From Parafrankia discariae (lineage in GTDB: Bacteria; Actinomycetota; Actinomycetes; Frankiales; Frankiaceae), in assembly GCF_000373365.1 (NCBI RefSeq), contig NZ_KB891231.1:1-48379 (forward strand): DNA of 48,379 nt, in the 5' to 3' direction. The notes under the pieces were generated by a model that was given only the letters and a program-made list of their open reading frames with translations, did no database searches and had not been told where the DNA came from. Position numbers and translations under genes: made by a program. Shown here in pieces: positions 8,336 through 16,836 of the stretch (positions are counted from its first letter, which is position 1; every line of letters begins with the position of its first letter).

Positions 8336-8436
8336 CAGACGGGTCCGCGCTGCCCGTGGGGACGGGGCCTCGACCGCGGCTTCGGGACGTCCACCTCGTA
8401 CAGCGGATCCAGCTTCACGGCAGCCTCGTTTGTCAT
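8335..8436 (-). CDS. Possible 33-residue peptide overlapping the iclR start
   Basis: ATG 8436 opens a frame MTNEAAVKLDPLYEVDVPKP and onward that stops with TGA overlapping the iclR ATG as TGATG, the arrangement of translationally coupled genes. There is no clear Shine-Dalgarno sequence. It may be a leader peptide, the end of another lost gene, or chance. No family recognised. Confidence 0.25.
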   Translation of the reverse strand: MTNEAAVKLDPLYEVDVPKPRSRPRPHGQRGPV

Positions 8437-8542
8437 AGCAAACGGCTCGGTTGGTAAAATGACCACTCTAAGTGCCGCTCCGTCGATGTCAACGGGGTCG
8501 CCGAAGACACCTCGACCCGAACTCCAGCTCTGGCCCAGCTTG

Positions 8543-8572
8543 TTGACACCGCCACCGCCAGGTCGTTACGTT
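8543..8572 (+). promoter_or_regulatory. Sigma70-type promoter of the cupin-SDR operon
   Basis: A consensus TTGACA at 8543-8548 is followed, after 18 bp, by TACGTT at 8567-8572 (TAnnnT, the actinomycete minus-10 pattern). Predicted transcription start is about 8579, directly beside the palindrome at 8589. Confidence 0.5.
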
Positions 8573-8588
8573 GCTGAAAGCAAGACGG

Positions 8589-8608
8589 TTGTTCCCGGTA
8601 CGGAACAA
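8589..8608. promoter_or_regulatory. Perfect inverted repeat, candidate IclR-type operator
   Basis: TTGTTCC CGGTAC GGAACAA has 7-bp perfect arms around a 6-bp centre, just downstream of the predicted transcription start. GTTCC/GGAAC-type palindromes are plausible for IclR proteins, and the adjacent divergent regulator gene was IclR. Assignment is inference. Confidence 0.5.
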
Positions 8609-8818
8609 TGCGGTGGTCTCGGCGCTTCAGGCATCCGGGCCGCGCAACGGTGAATGCGAGGTCGTGATGCCGTCGCCTGATCCAGACCCGTTTCTTCGGG
8701 GCAGACCTTTCGCCGGTACGCCGGAGGTCCCCCATCCCCGCGCGGTTACCGTGGGCGCGCCGCGCCGGCCGTCCGGGGTGACGGCACCGGCGGCACTTAC
8801 CAGCAAAGGAGCGGTCTG

Positions 8819-9241
8819 ATGGACGGCGACACCGACCGGAACGGCACGGAGGAGAGGCCTCGGCAGTTCTTCTTCGACGTCAACGAGATCCCGGGCCGTA
8901 CCAACGTGGATATCATGGGGGATTCCGAGGAGACCCGGCAGTATCTGGAGCTGTTCGGCCGCGACCTGGTCACGAGGGCAATTCTCCAGTCGCCGGAACT
9001 CTGCGTCTACCATGAGACCGCCGCGCCGGGCGAGAAGGTCAAGTCTCATCGGCACGGCACCCATCAGCTGAACTACGTCCTCCGCGGCGAGCTGATCTTC
9101 GGTGGACGGCGGGTGGGGGCCGGCATGGGCTTCTTCACGCCCGACCTTCTCTACGCCTGGCGGGCCGGTGACGAGGGCGCCGAGTGGATCGAGATCCACT
9201 CCGGCCAGCCCGGAATCTTCGTCGATCAGCGGTCGTCCTGA
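8819..9241 (+). CDS. Cupin-domain protein
   Basis: This 140-residue protein has a single cupin barrel. The first motif is visible as KSHRHGTHQLNYVLRGELIF (His77, His79, with Gln83 where the motif often has Glu). The second motif, GAGMGFFTPDLLYAWRAG, lacks the usual metal-binding His, so metal binding may be altered or absent. AAAGGAG lies seven bases before ATG 8819. The SDR gene starts 54 bp after the stop on the same strand, which makes a two-gene operon. Such cupin/SDR pairs usually serve catabolism of a small oxygenated substrate, which cannot be named here. Confidence 0.85.
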   Translation: MDGDTDRNGTEERPRQFFFDVNEIPGRTNVDIMGDSEETRQYLELFGRDLVTRAILQSPELCVYHETAAPGEKVKSHRHGTHQLNYVLRGELIFGGRRVGAGMGFFTPDLLYAWRAGDEGAEWIEIHSGQPGIFVDQRSS

Positions 9242-9295
9242 CCGCCGGCCTGTCCCAATACCCTGGCGCCACCCACCCGACGAGAGAAGTCAGTC

Positions 9296-10042
9296 ATGGC
9301 GGATTTATTCGAGGGCAGGGTCGCCCTCATCACCGGCGCCGGGTCAGGCATGGGCCGGGCGATCACCATCCGGCTGGCCGGGGAAGGTGCCTCGGTGCTC
9401 GCCCTCGACATCGACGAGGGCCGGCTGGCCGAGACGAAGGCACTCACCGCGGGCGCGGTGTCGGTCCGGCAGACCGACGTCAGCGACCCGGCGGCCTGCG
9501 TCGAGGCGGTGGCCGCGTGCGTCGACGAGTTCGGTCGGCTGGACGTCCTGGGTAACGTCGCCGGCATCTACCTGGCCGAGCACACCACGAAGGTGACTCT
9601 GGAGCAGTACCGACGGGTGATGGGCGTCAATCTCGACGCCTATTTCTTCCTGGCCCAGGCCGCCATTCCGCACCTGTTGGAGACCGGTGGCAACATCGTG
9701 AACATCGCCTCCAACGCCGGTATTCAGGGGCTCCCGTACTCCGCCGCCTACTGTATGAGCAAGGGTGGCGTCATCCAGCTCACCCGGGCGCTGGCCGTCG
9801 AGTTCCTCAAGACGCCGCTGCGCGTCAACGCCATCGCCCCGGCGGGCACCAACACGAACATCGCGTCGGCGATGACGTTCCCGGCCGGCATGGACCCCGA
9901 CCTGGCCCGTCGCATGGCGGGCCTGCGCGGCCTGGCCGAGCCGGCCGAGGTCGCCGCGCTGTTCTCCTTCCTCGCCTCCGCTGAGGCCCGGTCGGTGACC
10001 GGCGCCGTCTACACCATGGACAACGGCCTCACCGTCAGCTGA
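9296..10042 (+). CDS. Short-chain dehydrogenase/reductase (SDR)
   Basis: This is a 248-residue classical SDR. The Rossmann glycine motif TGAGSGMG is at 13-20, Asp61 is in the adenine-binding TDVSD stretch, NVAG is at 87-90, Asn112 is in VNLD, and the catalytic set is Ser139, Tyr152 and Lys156 (YCMSK). The acidic Asp38 and Asp40 after the second strand favour NAD(H). It oxidises or reduces an alcohol/ketone. The end reads TMDNGLTVS, the usual family C-terminus. It is the second gene of the cupin operon, possibly under the palindrome at 8589-8608. Confidence 0.93.
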   Translation: MADLFEGRVALITGAGSGMGRAITIRLAGEGASVLALDIDEGRLAETKALTAGAVSVRQTDVSDPAACVEAVAACVDEFGRLDVLGNVAGIYLAEHTTKVTLEQYRRVMGVNLDAYFFLAQAAIPHLLETGGNIVNIASNAGIQGLPYSAAYCMSKGGVIQLTRALAVEFLKTPLRVNAIAPAGTNTNIASAMTFPAGMDPDLARRMAGLRGLAEPAEVAALFSFLASAEARSVTGAVYTMDNGLTVS

Positions 10043-10063
10043 CCGCCTCCCCGCCGCGAGGTG

Positions 10064-10231
10064 TCACACGACGTGCGGGTCCCGCGCGACGACAATCTCT
10101 CCCGCGAAGCGCGGCGCCACCGCGGCCCGCCACATCTCATCGGTGATCTTCGGGTTGCCGGGGACCAGGTGGTACGGAACCAGGGTCCGGACACCCGCGG
10201 CGGTAGCCGCACCGCCGACCTGCTCGGGGTC
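10064..10231 (-). pseudogene. MBL-fold hydrolase, C-terminal remnant
   Basis: A minus-strand frame ending at 10064 reads DPEQVGGAATAAGVRTLVPY, then HLVPGNPKITDEMWRAAV and APRFAGEIVVARDPHVV. This closely matches the last about 55 residues of metallo-beta-lactamase-fold hydrolases (RNase Z/arylsulfatase-like; the final metal-ligand His is in YHLVPG). Upstream the homology stops abruptly and another gene (10353) occupies the space, so at least three quarters of the gene is gone. Confidence 0.7.
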
Positions 10232-10352
10232 ACGGTGGTCGTTCGGCCGGACAGGCCAGCCGGACGACCCGGGCCAAGTCGTCCGAAGGCTTTCCCGGCT
10301 GCCGGCGGATAGCCTCGTCGCATGCTGCGGGCACGTTCTCGGGGAGACCTCG

Positions 10353-10742
10353 ATGGCTGACTCTGACGACGTGCACCGGTTGGCGCTGGCCCTGCCGCGC
10401 GTGGTGGAGATCGAGAGCGAGGGCTTTGACTTCCGGGTGGAAGGCAAGGGCTTCGTCTGGTCCTATCCCGAGCGCACGCCGGGAAAGCCGCGCCTGCTCC
10501 GAACCGACATCGCGGTGCTGTTCGTCGGCGACGAGGCCGAAAAGCAGGCCCTCCTGCTCGGCGAGCCCGACGTCTTCTTCACCGTGCCGGGCCACAACGG
10601 CCTGCCCCTGGTGATGGTGCGCCTGGCGGCGGTGTCGGTCGAGCGCCTGGCGGAGCTCGTGACCGACGCCTGGCGGATGCGCGCCCCGGCCACGCCCGGC
10701 GGCGACCTCGACCAGCTGAGCGAGCAGGCGGCCCTGGGCTGA
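10353..10742 (+). CDS. MmcQ/YjbR-family DNA-binding-fold protein
   Basis: This is a 129-residue protein with the compact YjbR fold. It opens MADSDDVHRLALALPRVVEI, has the EGKGFVWSY strand and continues LLLGEPDVFFTVPGHNGLPL and ERLAELVTDAWRMRAP, where the family usually has fxTphy/DGyp and a closing helix. ATG 10353 fits the family length; the longer frame from 10143 runs through the MBL relic. YjbR proteins have a CyaY-like fold and poorly defined roles. It is monocistronic, with a terminator hairpin after it. Confidence 0.88.
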   Translation: MADSDDVHRLALALPRVVEIESEGFDFRVEGKGFVWSYPERTPGKPRLLRTDIAVLFVGDEAEKQALLLGEPDVFFTVPGHNGLPLVMVRLAAVSVERLAELVTDAWRMRAPATPGGDLDQLSEQAALG

Positions 10743-10771
10743 CCTGACCTGACCTGTCGGCACGGCACCCA

Positions 10772-10800
10772 CGCGCCGGCACCCGCGGGCGGCCGGCGCG
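10772..10800. terminator. Hairpin between convergent genes
   Basis: CGCGCCGGC (10772-10780) pairs with GCCGGCGCG (10792-10800), a perfect 9-bp stem, between stops at 10742 and 10824. Confidence 0.6.
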
Positions 10801-10823
10801 CGGGCCAGAGAGGAACGCGCGGG

Positions 10824-11438
10824 TCAGGCGCCCACGCGGACCAGCGTGATCGAGGTGACCCCGGAGACGTACCGGCCGCCCTTGGCGTCGTCGGGCACGG
10901 TCAGCCGTGGGCCCTGCTCGGCCAGGGACGCGCCGTCCTCGGTGGAGGCGAGCAGCGCCTGGGTGCCACCGTAGCCGTCGACGAGCTCGGGCCAGGACAG
11001 GACCGCCTCGTAGCCGTCGCTGGCGCGCACGAGAACCGCGTAGCGGAGCAGGTCGTTCTTGACGTCGGCGCGGAAGGCCGGGCCGGCCGCGGTCAGGACG
11101 TCGATGAGCCTGGCCCCGGTGTAGGTGTGCGTCTGGGGCCCGGCACCGCTCTGGAAGGTCACCTGCTGGGTGGACTGCGGGTACCGGGCCAGGTCGGCGA
11201 CGGTGAGGCGGGCCGGGTGGGCGACCTTGCCCTTCACGAAGAAGTAGGTCTTGGCCGGAACCGGCGGGTGGTGCCCCGCGGGCGGGCGCGCGGCGGTCTG
11301 GGTACTCGGGGTGGGCCCGGCGGCCTCGGCGGCCGTGCCCGGCAGAGACGCGACCGCGCCCGCGATCAGGAGCGCGGGGACGGCGAACAGGGCGGTGAAC
11401 CGCGGGGTGCGGACCCGGCGGAGGGGATGCGGCGACAT
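10824..11438 (-). CDS. Secreted molybdopterin-oxidoreductase-fold protein
   Basis: This is a 204-residue exported protein. ATG 11438 gives an N-terminus with three arginines, a hydrophobic core FTALFAVPALLIAGAVASLPG and an AEA-type cleavage region. The mature part contains FFVKGKVAHPARLTVADLAR, QVTFQSGAGPQTHTYTGARL, LIDVLTAAG, VLSWPELVDGYGG and VSGVTSITLVRV. This resembles the SUOX/YedY molybdopterin-binding fold, but it is short, and the conserved cofactor-ligating Cys of active enzymes is not seen, so a non-catalytic role is likely. The longer frame to 11642 overlaps an LLM relic on the other strand and is not used. Confidence 0.75.
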   Translation of the reverse strand: MSPHPLRRVRTPRFTALFAVPALLIAGAVASLPGTAAEAAGPTPSTQTAARPPAGHHPPVPAKTYFFVKGKVAHPARLTVADLARYPQSTQQVTFQSGAGPQTHTYTGARLIDVLTAAGPAFRADVKNDLLRYAVLVRASDGYEAVLSWPELVDGYGGTQALLASTEDGASLAEQGPRLTVPDDAKGGRYVSGVTSITLVRVGA

Positions 11439-11439
11439 C

Positions 11440-11661
11440 TGCACGTTGGCCCTCGGCTTCGACAGTCTCTGGTTCACCGACGGCCATCTCACCTCGGTCG
11501 GCTCACGCACGCTGCGGGCCCGGCCGGCCCCGATCCCCCTCGCGGCGGCGGTCGCGGCCGTCACCAGCCGGATCAGGCTCGGGTTCAGCGCGCTGCACGT
11601 GGCGCAGTACGACCCGATCCGGCTCGCCGCGGATCTCGCCACGCTCCGGCCGGCGCCGGCC
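11440..11661 (+). pseudogene. Luciferase-like monooxygenase (LLM), internal fragment
   Basis: A plus-strand frame reads LALGFDSLWFTDGHLTSVGS, then RARPAPIPLAAAVAAVTSRI and RLGFSALHVAQYDPIRLAAD followed by LATL. This matches the second and third strands of bacterial luciferase-family (F420 or FMN) monooxygenases (GFDSLWfaEHH, PiplaAalAarTsrIrlG, hDPirlAediAtLD). Both ends are missing and neighbouring genes abut it. Confidence 0.75.
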
Positions 11662-11680
11662 TACCGTGGCCGGTGGAGCT

Positions 11681-13333
11681 TCAGGACTCCTCCTGGCAAC
11701 GCCGGAAGCCTTCCGGGCTGTAGCACGGCAGGTCGCCGTGATCCCTGATGGCGTTCTGCCCGCCGCCCCTCGTCAGATAGTCGAGGAAGCTCAACGTGAG
11801 CGAATCGGCGGGCGGCTCTCCGTAGGTGTACGCGTACTCGACCTCCGCGAACGGATAGACGCTTTTCCCGATCGCCTCGATCGACGGTTCCTGCCCGTCG
11901 ATGCGCACGGTGTGCAGCCCTTGGACGGCCTCGGCGGTGCGCAGTTCGCTGTACCCGATCGCGCCCGGCAGCCCCGCCACGTTTCTCAGTACCCGTTCGG
12001 TGCTGTTGAGCTCGCACCGGACGACCTTGTCCTGCGGGGAATTCCTGTGCTCACAGTCCTGCGAGGTGAAGGCGGGTTCACCCATGCCGGCGAGAATGCG
12101 GCGCCGGAAGAGGTCACGGGTACCGGAGTTGGCATCGCGGCTCACCAGCAGGATCGGGAGGTCGGGGCCGCCGACCTGGCTCCAGTTGACGACGTCGCCG
12201 CGGTAGACGCCGCGTACCTGCTCGATCGTCAGGTTCCTGACCGAAACCTCGTCGTTCACCACCACGGCGAAGGCGGAAACGGCCACCCGCTCTCCCCGAA
12301 ACCCCGGGCCGAGCTGCGAACGGATTCCATCATGGATGGCGATCATGGTGGGGGACTCCTTGCCGGACCCACCCGCCTCCATCAGCCGCTCTATGCCTTC
12401 GTTGCTGCCGCGCGCCTCCACGGTGATGTCCGAGCCGGGGCAGTCCGACTCGTATCTGCCGGCGATCTCCTGCACCACCGGCGCGAAGGCCGTCGACCCG
12501 TTGACGGTGAGCTGCCCCGTGGCGCAGCCGATGGGCGGAAGCGGATCGTCGCCCACGACGATGATGCTCGCCAGGAACATGACGCAGAGGGTGAGCACGA
12601 TGGTGATCAGACGGGCGGGCCGGCTGAACAGGGGTGGCTTGTCGTCGACCGTCGTGCTCCGGTTGGGTTTCACCGCCCCTTCCTGAATCCCGCCGGCGAC
12701 GCGGACGGCACAGCCGACGCTACCGCCGGTGAGGAGCACCAGCAGCTTGTAGTGCTCGCCCCGGTCGAGCGGGACACGCGGCAGATAGATCGTGTTGCCG
12801 CTGTGCCGCATCCCCCGAGAGGGCAGGAAGTGCTCCATGAGGTGGTCGGCGTTGGGCTGGGTGACGGTCACACCCCTGACGACACGGTCCGAGAAGACGG
12901 CCGTGAGACCGTGCAGGTCGCCACCGGTGTAATCGTTGACGGCGACGCTCTGTGCGCCGTCGTTCTCGACCCGCAGGAGGACCAGGCTGGCGTCCGACAT
13001 GTCAGGGAGGTCGTTGAACAGACCTAGCCGAATGTTTTCCTGCCCCTGCCCGTCGTGGTTGTCACCGCCGATGGGCATGTCCATCTGCACGCGATAGCCG
13101 ATGCGTCTGCGGCGCGGCACCCGGCGCTCGTACCAGACCACCGCGAAGGACGCCGCTATACCGAGCGCCGCGGTGAGCACGGCCACGATGTTCTCGGCGC
13201 TCAGCCAGCTCACGATTCCGCTCGCCCCCGAAAACCCACCGGCCCGACGTGTCGATTCGAATACCGTATGGGCCTCCACACGCACGGCGAGAGCCGCGGC
13301 CCACCAATCGCCTGATATTCGCCGCGAATTCAT
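11681..13333 (-). CDS. Membrane-anchored PstS-like substrate-binding protein
   Basis: This is a 550-residue protein in three parts. An N-terminal membrane segment lies at about 46-67 (IVAVLTAALGIAASFAVVWY), then a domain of about 170 residues of unknown fold, then a second membrane segment at about 243-262. After that comes an extracytoplasmic domain that opens LTVNGSTAFAPVVQEIAGRY, with EARGSNEGIERL and SRDANSGTRDLFRRRIL. The last motifs are the phosphate-binding-loop signatures of PstS-like proteins (GSTA, SGTR). ATG 13333 is the longest start; GTG at about 13213 would remove a doubtful N-terminus. No pst permease genes are near, so a sensing or surface role is as likely as uptake. Confidence 0.8.
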   Translation of the reverse strand: MNSRRISGDWWAAALAVRVEAHTVFESTRRAGGFSGASGIVSWLSAENIVAVLTAALGIAASFAVVWYERRVPRRRRIGYRVQMDMPIGGDNHDGQGQENIRLGLFNDLPDMSDASLVLLRVENDGAQSVAVNDYTGGDLHGLTAVFSDRVVRGVTVTQPNADHLMEHFLPSRGMRHSGNTIYLPRVPLDRGEHYKLLVLLTGGSVGCAVRVAGGIQEGAVKPNRSTTVDDKPPLFSRPARLITIVLTLCVMFLASIIVVGDDPLPPIGCATGQLTVNGSTAFAPVVQEIAGRYESDCPGSDITVEARGSNEGIERLMEAGGSGKESPTMIAIHDGIRSQLGPGFRGERVAVSAFAVVVNDEVSVRNLTIEQVRGVYRGDVVNWSQVGGPDLPILLVSRDANSGTRDLFRRRILAGMGEPAFTSQDCEHRNSPQDKVVRCELNSTERVLRNVAGLPGAIGYSELRTAEAVQGLHTVRIDGQEPSIEAIGKSVYPFAEVEYAYTYGEPPADSLTLSFLDYLTRGGGQNAIRDHGDLPCYSPEGFRRCQEES

Positions 13334-13482
13334 CCGGTGATACCGGCGCGACCGCCGATGGGCCGTGGTGCCGGCCGGGTCCGCCCCGGTGGCGGGCGAG
13401 CCCGTCCCGATCGCGGCGGTCCCGCTCGTCCGGCCGCCCCTTCGCCGCGACGATCACCGGTCGCCGCTCTAGAGTGACCGGG

Positions 13483-16400
13483 GTGGGCATCGGCCTCACT
13501 CTCCTGGACGGGGTGCACTGGAACGGCATCCCGGTGGTCGGCGACCGGCCGCGGGCGCTGCTGGCGGCACTGGCGGCGGAACACGGGCGCCCGGTGCGGG
13601 CCGAGCGGCTGGTGGAGCTGATCTGGCGCGGGGAGCCGCTGGCCAACGCGGCCAAGGGTCTTCAGGTGGTCGTCTCCCGGACGCGGGCGGTCTGTGGTGG
13701 CGGCGCGGTGGTCCGTGACGGCGCGGGCTACCGGCTCGACCTGCCCTCGGCCGAGGTCGACAGCTGCCTGCTCGGCTGGCTGGTCGCCGAGGCCGACAGC
13801 CACCTCACGACTGATCCGTCCGCCGCCGCCGAGCGGGCCCGGGAGGCGCTGGAACTCGGCGCGGCGCTGTCACCGGTGCCGGCGGGCGACGAGGGACCGC
13901 TCGCCGACCTGCGCCGGGCGGCCGGCCGTGACCTGGCGGCGGCCCGACTGCTGCTGGCCCGGGCGGCGAGCCGGACGGACCGGCACACCGAGGCGCTGGG
14001 GCCGCTGGAGGCGGCCCACGCGGAGCGGCCCGACGACGAGGGCCTGCTGGCCGACCTACTGCGCAGTGAGGCCGCTGTCCGCGGGCCGGGGGCGGCCCTG
14101 GAACGTTTCGAACGCTACCGGCGGGACCTGCGGGAACGGCTCGGGGTCAGCCCCGGGGAGCCGCTCACCCGGCTGCAGCGTGATCTGCTCGCCGCCGAGC
14201 ATCCCGTCCGCGACGGCATCCGCTACGACGCCACTCCCCTGCTGGGCCGCCAGCGCGACGTCGAGCGGCTACGCGCGTTGCTGGACCGGTACCGGGTGGT
14301 GTCGATCGTCGGGCCGGGTGGTCTCGGCAAGACCCGGCTGGCGCACCTGCTCGCCCGGGAGAGCTCGCTGCCGGTGGTGCACGTCGTCCACCTGGTCGGG
14401 GTGACAGCGCCCGAGGATCTGCTCGGCGAGGTCGGCTCCGCGCTCGGCGTCCGCGACTCGATCGGTGAGCGCCGGGTGCTGTCCCCGGGCCAGCGCGCCG
14501 ACCTGCGCACGCGCATCGCCGCGCAGCTCTCGAACGGGTCGAGCCTGCTACTGCTGGACAACTGCGAGCACCTCGTCGAGGAGGTCGCCGAGCTGGTCGC
14601 CTTCCTCGTCACCGCCACGGCGGACGCCCGGGTGCTCACCACGACCCGGGCGCCGTTGGCGATCAGCGCCGAGCGGGTCTACCTGCTCGGGGAGCTGGCC
14701 CGCGCCGACGCGATCGAGCTGTTCCGCCAGCGTGCCACCGCGGCCCGGCCCACCGTCCGGCTCGACCCCGAGGTGGTCGGCCGGATCGTCCACCGGCTCG
14801 ACGGTCTTCCGCTGGCGATCGAGCTGGCGGCGGCCCGGGTCCGCGCGATGTCGGTGGAGGACGTCGACCGGCGGCTGGCGGACCGCTTCGCCCTGCTGCG
14901 CGGTGGCGACCGCGGCGCGCCGGACCGGCACCGCACGCTGCTCGCGGTGATCGACTGGTCGTGGAACCTGCTGGCCGAGCCGGAACGGCGCTCGCTGCGC
15001 CGGCTGGCGCTCTTCCCGGACGGGTTCACCCTCGACGCAGCGGAGGAGGTGCTCGACCCCGCGGACGAGCTCGGCCCCACCGGTCAGCTCGGTCCCACCG
15101 GTCAGCTCGGTCCCACCGCTGAGCTTCGCCCCGTCGGCGAGAGGGCCGGTCCGGAGCCCTTCGACCCGGTCGACGCCGTGCGGAACCTCGTCGACCAGTC
15201 GCTGCTGAGCGTGCGCGAGTCGGCCGGCGGGGTCCGTTACCGGATGTTGGAGACCGTCCGCGAGTTCGGCCGGCTGCGGCTGGCCGAGGCCGGCGAGCAG
15301 GCGTCGGCGCGACGGGCCCAACGGGCCTGGGCGGTCGGCTACGCCACCCGGCACGGCGCGGACCTGTGCGGAGAGCGGCAGTTCGCGGCGATCGACGCGA
15401 TCGAGGCCGAGGAGGCGAACCTCGCCGACGAGCTGCGGGTCGCCCTGGTCGACGGCGGCACCGAGGCGGTCGTGCGGCTGGTGGCGGTGCTCGACCCGTT
15501 CTGGGAGATCCGTGGCGACCACACCCGGATGATGGCGCTGGCCGGGACGATCCTCGAAGCGCTGCAGGGCTGGACACCGTCACCCACGTCGGCGTCGGCG
15601 ACCGTGGCCGCCGGGCTCGCCGTGGTGCGGACGACGGTCATCCTGACCGACGAGTACCCGGAGCGGATCCGCGAGCTGATGGCACGGCTCGACCCGGCGG
15701 ACGCGGACCACTCGTGGCTGGCCGGTTCGGTGCGGGTGCTGCTCATCCTCGACCCGGTCCGGTCCGCGGACGTCGCGGCGCGACTCGAACTGCTCGCGGA
15801 CCACCCCGACCGGCACACGCGCATGATCGCGCTGATGTGGCTGGCCCACCTGTGGGAGAACAGCGGAGACCCACGGGCGGCGGCGGTCGCCATCGAGAAG
15901 GCGCTGGCACTGGCCGGGCCACGGGACGGCCCGTGGATCACCGCCGCGCTGCGCACCCAGCTCGCCATGCTGTCGATGCAGCTCGGGGACCTCGCCGCCG
16001 CCCGGTCCGAAGCCCGGGCGGCGCTGCCCGTTTTGGAGCGGCTCGGCGCCCACGACGACGCCGCGCAGCTCAGGGTCCTGCTGGCGTTCGCCGCGATCAA
16101 CGACGGCCGGCTCGACGCGGCCGAGGCGTACCTGGCCCAGGTGGTCCCGGACGGCAGGCCGCAGCTGGGCGGCAAGATGACAGCCGCCGCCCGGGCCGAG
16201 ATCATGATCGCTCGCGGCGACACCGCCGCCGGCCTGCGCGGCTATGTGAACGCGGCGGAGGAGATGCGGGCCGTGCGGCTGCCGGGTGTCGCACCCACCG
16301 GCCTCGAGCCCTGGGTGCTCATGTGCGACGCGGCGGCGGTGTCCGCGTTCGCCCGGCACGCGAGCACCGCCGACGACCTCGCCACCGGTCATGACCTGTT

Positions 16401-16836
16401 CCGCGCCTGCCTCACCCGGTGCGTCGAGGCGTTCCGGCGCGGGCAGACCGGCGCCGACTACCCGGTGTACGGGGCGATGCTGTTCGCGCTCGGCGCCTGG
16501 GGCCTTCGGGAGAACGGGGCCGAGCCGGGGGCACCGGGGAACGGTCTGGTCGAGATGGCGCCGGAAGAGGCGGTCCGGCTGCTGGCGCTCGCCGAACGGT
16601 TCGCCTACCGCATGACGATCCCGTCGATGGAGTGGTCGCGGATCGAGCCGCTCGCCGAGCGCCGCGCGCCCGGCACGCTCGCGGCGGTCCGGGCGAGCGT
16701 CGCCGGCCGGCGCCCGGCGCAGGTGCTCGACGAGGCCCGCGTCCTCGTCGAGCACCTCGCCGAACACCTCGCCGAACACCTCGCCGAGGAGCATCTCGCC
16801 GAGGAGTACACGGCTAGAGGTGCCGCTTGTAGCTGA
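13483..16836 (+). CDS. AfsR/SARP-type transcriptional regulator with NB-ARC-like ATPase and TPR region
   Basis: This is a regulator of about 1117 residues. The N-terminal winged helix (RPRALLAALAAEHGRPVRAE and onward to VVVSRTRAV) is followed by a BTAD region to about 240. The ATPase comes next, with Walker A GPGGLGKTR near 277 and Walker B LLLLDNCEH near 356, then a TTTRAPL sensor and GLPLAIELAAARVRAM. After that come a second winged helix and a helical TPR-like half. Such proteins activate specialised metabolite or stress genes. GTG 13483 gives the usual start; GTG 13474 is possible. Two in-frame tandem repeats are present (separate entries). The 3' end overlaps the convergent ABC permease gene by 23 bp; the exporter may be its target. 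Confidence 0.88.
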   Translation: MGIGLTLLDGVHWNGIPVVGDRPRALLAALAAEHGRPVRAERLVELIWRGEPLANAAKGLQVVVSRTRAVCGGGAVVRDGAGYRLDLPSAEVDSCLLGWLVAEADSHLTTDPSAAAERAREALELGAALSPVPAGDEGPLADLRRAAGRDLAAARLLLARAASRTDRHTEALGPLEAAHAERPDDEGLLADLLRSEAAVRGPGAALERFERYRRDLRERLGVSPGEPLTRLQRDLLAAEHPVRDGIRYDATPLLGRQRDVERLRALLDRYRVVSIVGPGGLGKTRLAHLLARESSLPVVHVVHLVGVTAPEDLLGEVGSALGVRDSIGERRVLSPGQRADLRTRIAAQLSNGSSLLLLDNCEHLVEEVAELVAFLVTATADARVLTTTRAPLAISAERVYLLGELARADAIELFRQRATAARPTVRLDPEVVGRIVHRLDGLPLAIELAAARVRAMSVEDVDRRLADRFALLRGGDRGAPDRHRTLLAVIDWSWNLLAEPERRSLRRLALFPDGFTLDAAEEVLDPADELGPTGQLGPTGQLGPTAELRPVGERAGPEPFDPVDAVRNLVDQSLLSVRESAGGVRYRMLETVREFGRLRLAEAGEQASARRAQRAWAVGYATRHGADLCGERQFAAIDAIEAEEANLADELRVALVDGGTEAVVRLVAVLDPFWEIRGDHTRMMALAGTILEALQGWTPSPTSASATVAAGLAVVRTTVILTDEYPERIRELMARLDPADADHSWLAGSVRVLLILDPVRSADVAARLELLADHPDRHTRMIALMWLAHLWENSGDPRAAAVAIEKALALAGPRDGPWITAALRTQLAMLSMQLGDLAAARSEARAALPVLERLGAHDDAAQLRVLLAFAAINDGRLDAAEAYLAQVVPDGRPQLGGKMTAAARAEIMIARGDTAAGLRGYVNAAEEMRAVRLPGVAPTGLEPWVLMCDAAAVSAFARHASTADDLATGHDLFRACLTRCVEAFRRGQTGADYPVYGAMLFALGAWGLRENGAEPGAPGNGLVEMAPEEAVRLLALAERFAYRMTIPSMEWSRIEPLAERRAPGTLAAVRASVAGRRPAQVLDEARVLVEHLAEHLAEHLAEEHLAEEYTARGAACS
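15070..15123 (+). repeat. Three 18-bp in-frame tandem repeats
   Basis: The unit CTCGGTCCCACCGGTCAG encodes LGPTGQ. Three near-identical copies sit between the ATPase and the downstream helical domain of the AfsR-like regulator, so the linker length could vary between strains. Confidence 0.85.
16753..16803 (+). repeat. 12-bp in-frame tandem repeats at the regulator C-terminus
   Basis: Three copies of CACCTCGCCGA(A/G) plus two degenerate ones encode EHLAEHLAEHLAEEHLAEEY, a short amphipathic acidic helix near the end of the AfsR-like protein. Confidence 0.85.

Larger units (their letters stand above)
8437..8818. other. Divergent control region of the iclR relic and the cupin-SDR operon
   Basis: No gene is recognised here. 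The region holds a sigma70-like promoter (8543-8572), a perfect 20-bp inverted repeat (8589-8608) and then an approximately 210-nt leader before the cupin start. A plus-strand frame from 8571 reaches 8819 but looks non-coding. Confidence 0.5.

Noticed and set aside
14548-15522. Long minus-strand frame opposite the AfsR-like gene
   Set aside because: High-GC shadow frame; the plus strand carries clear ATPase motifs across the same bases.
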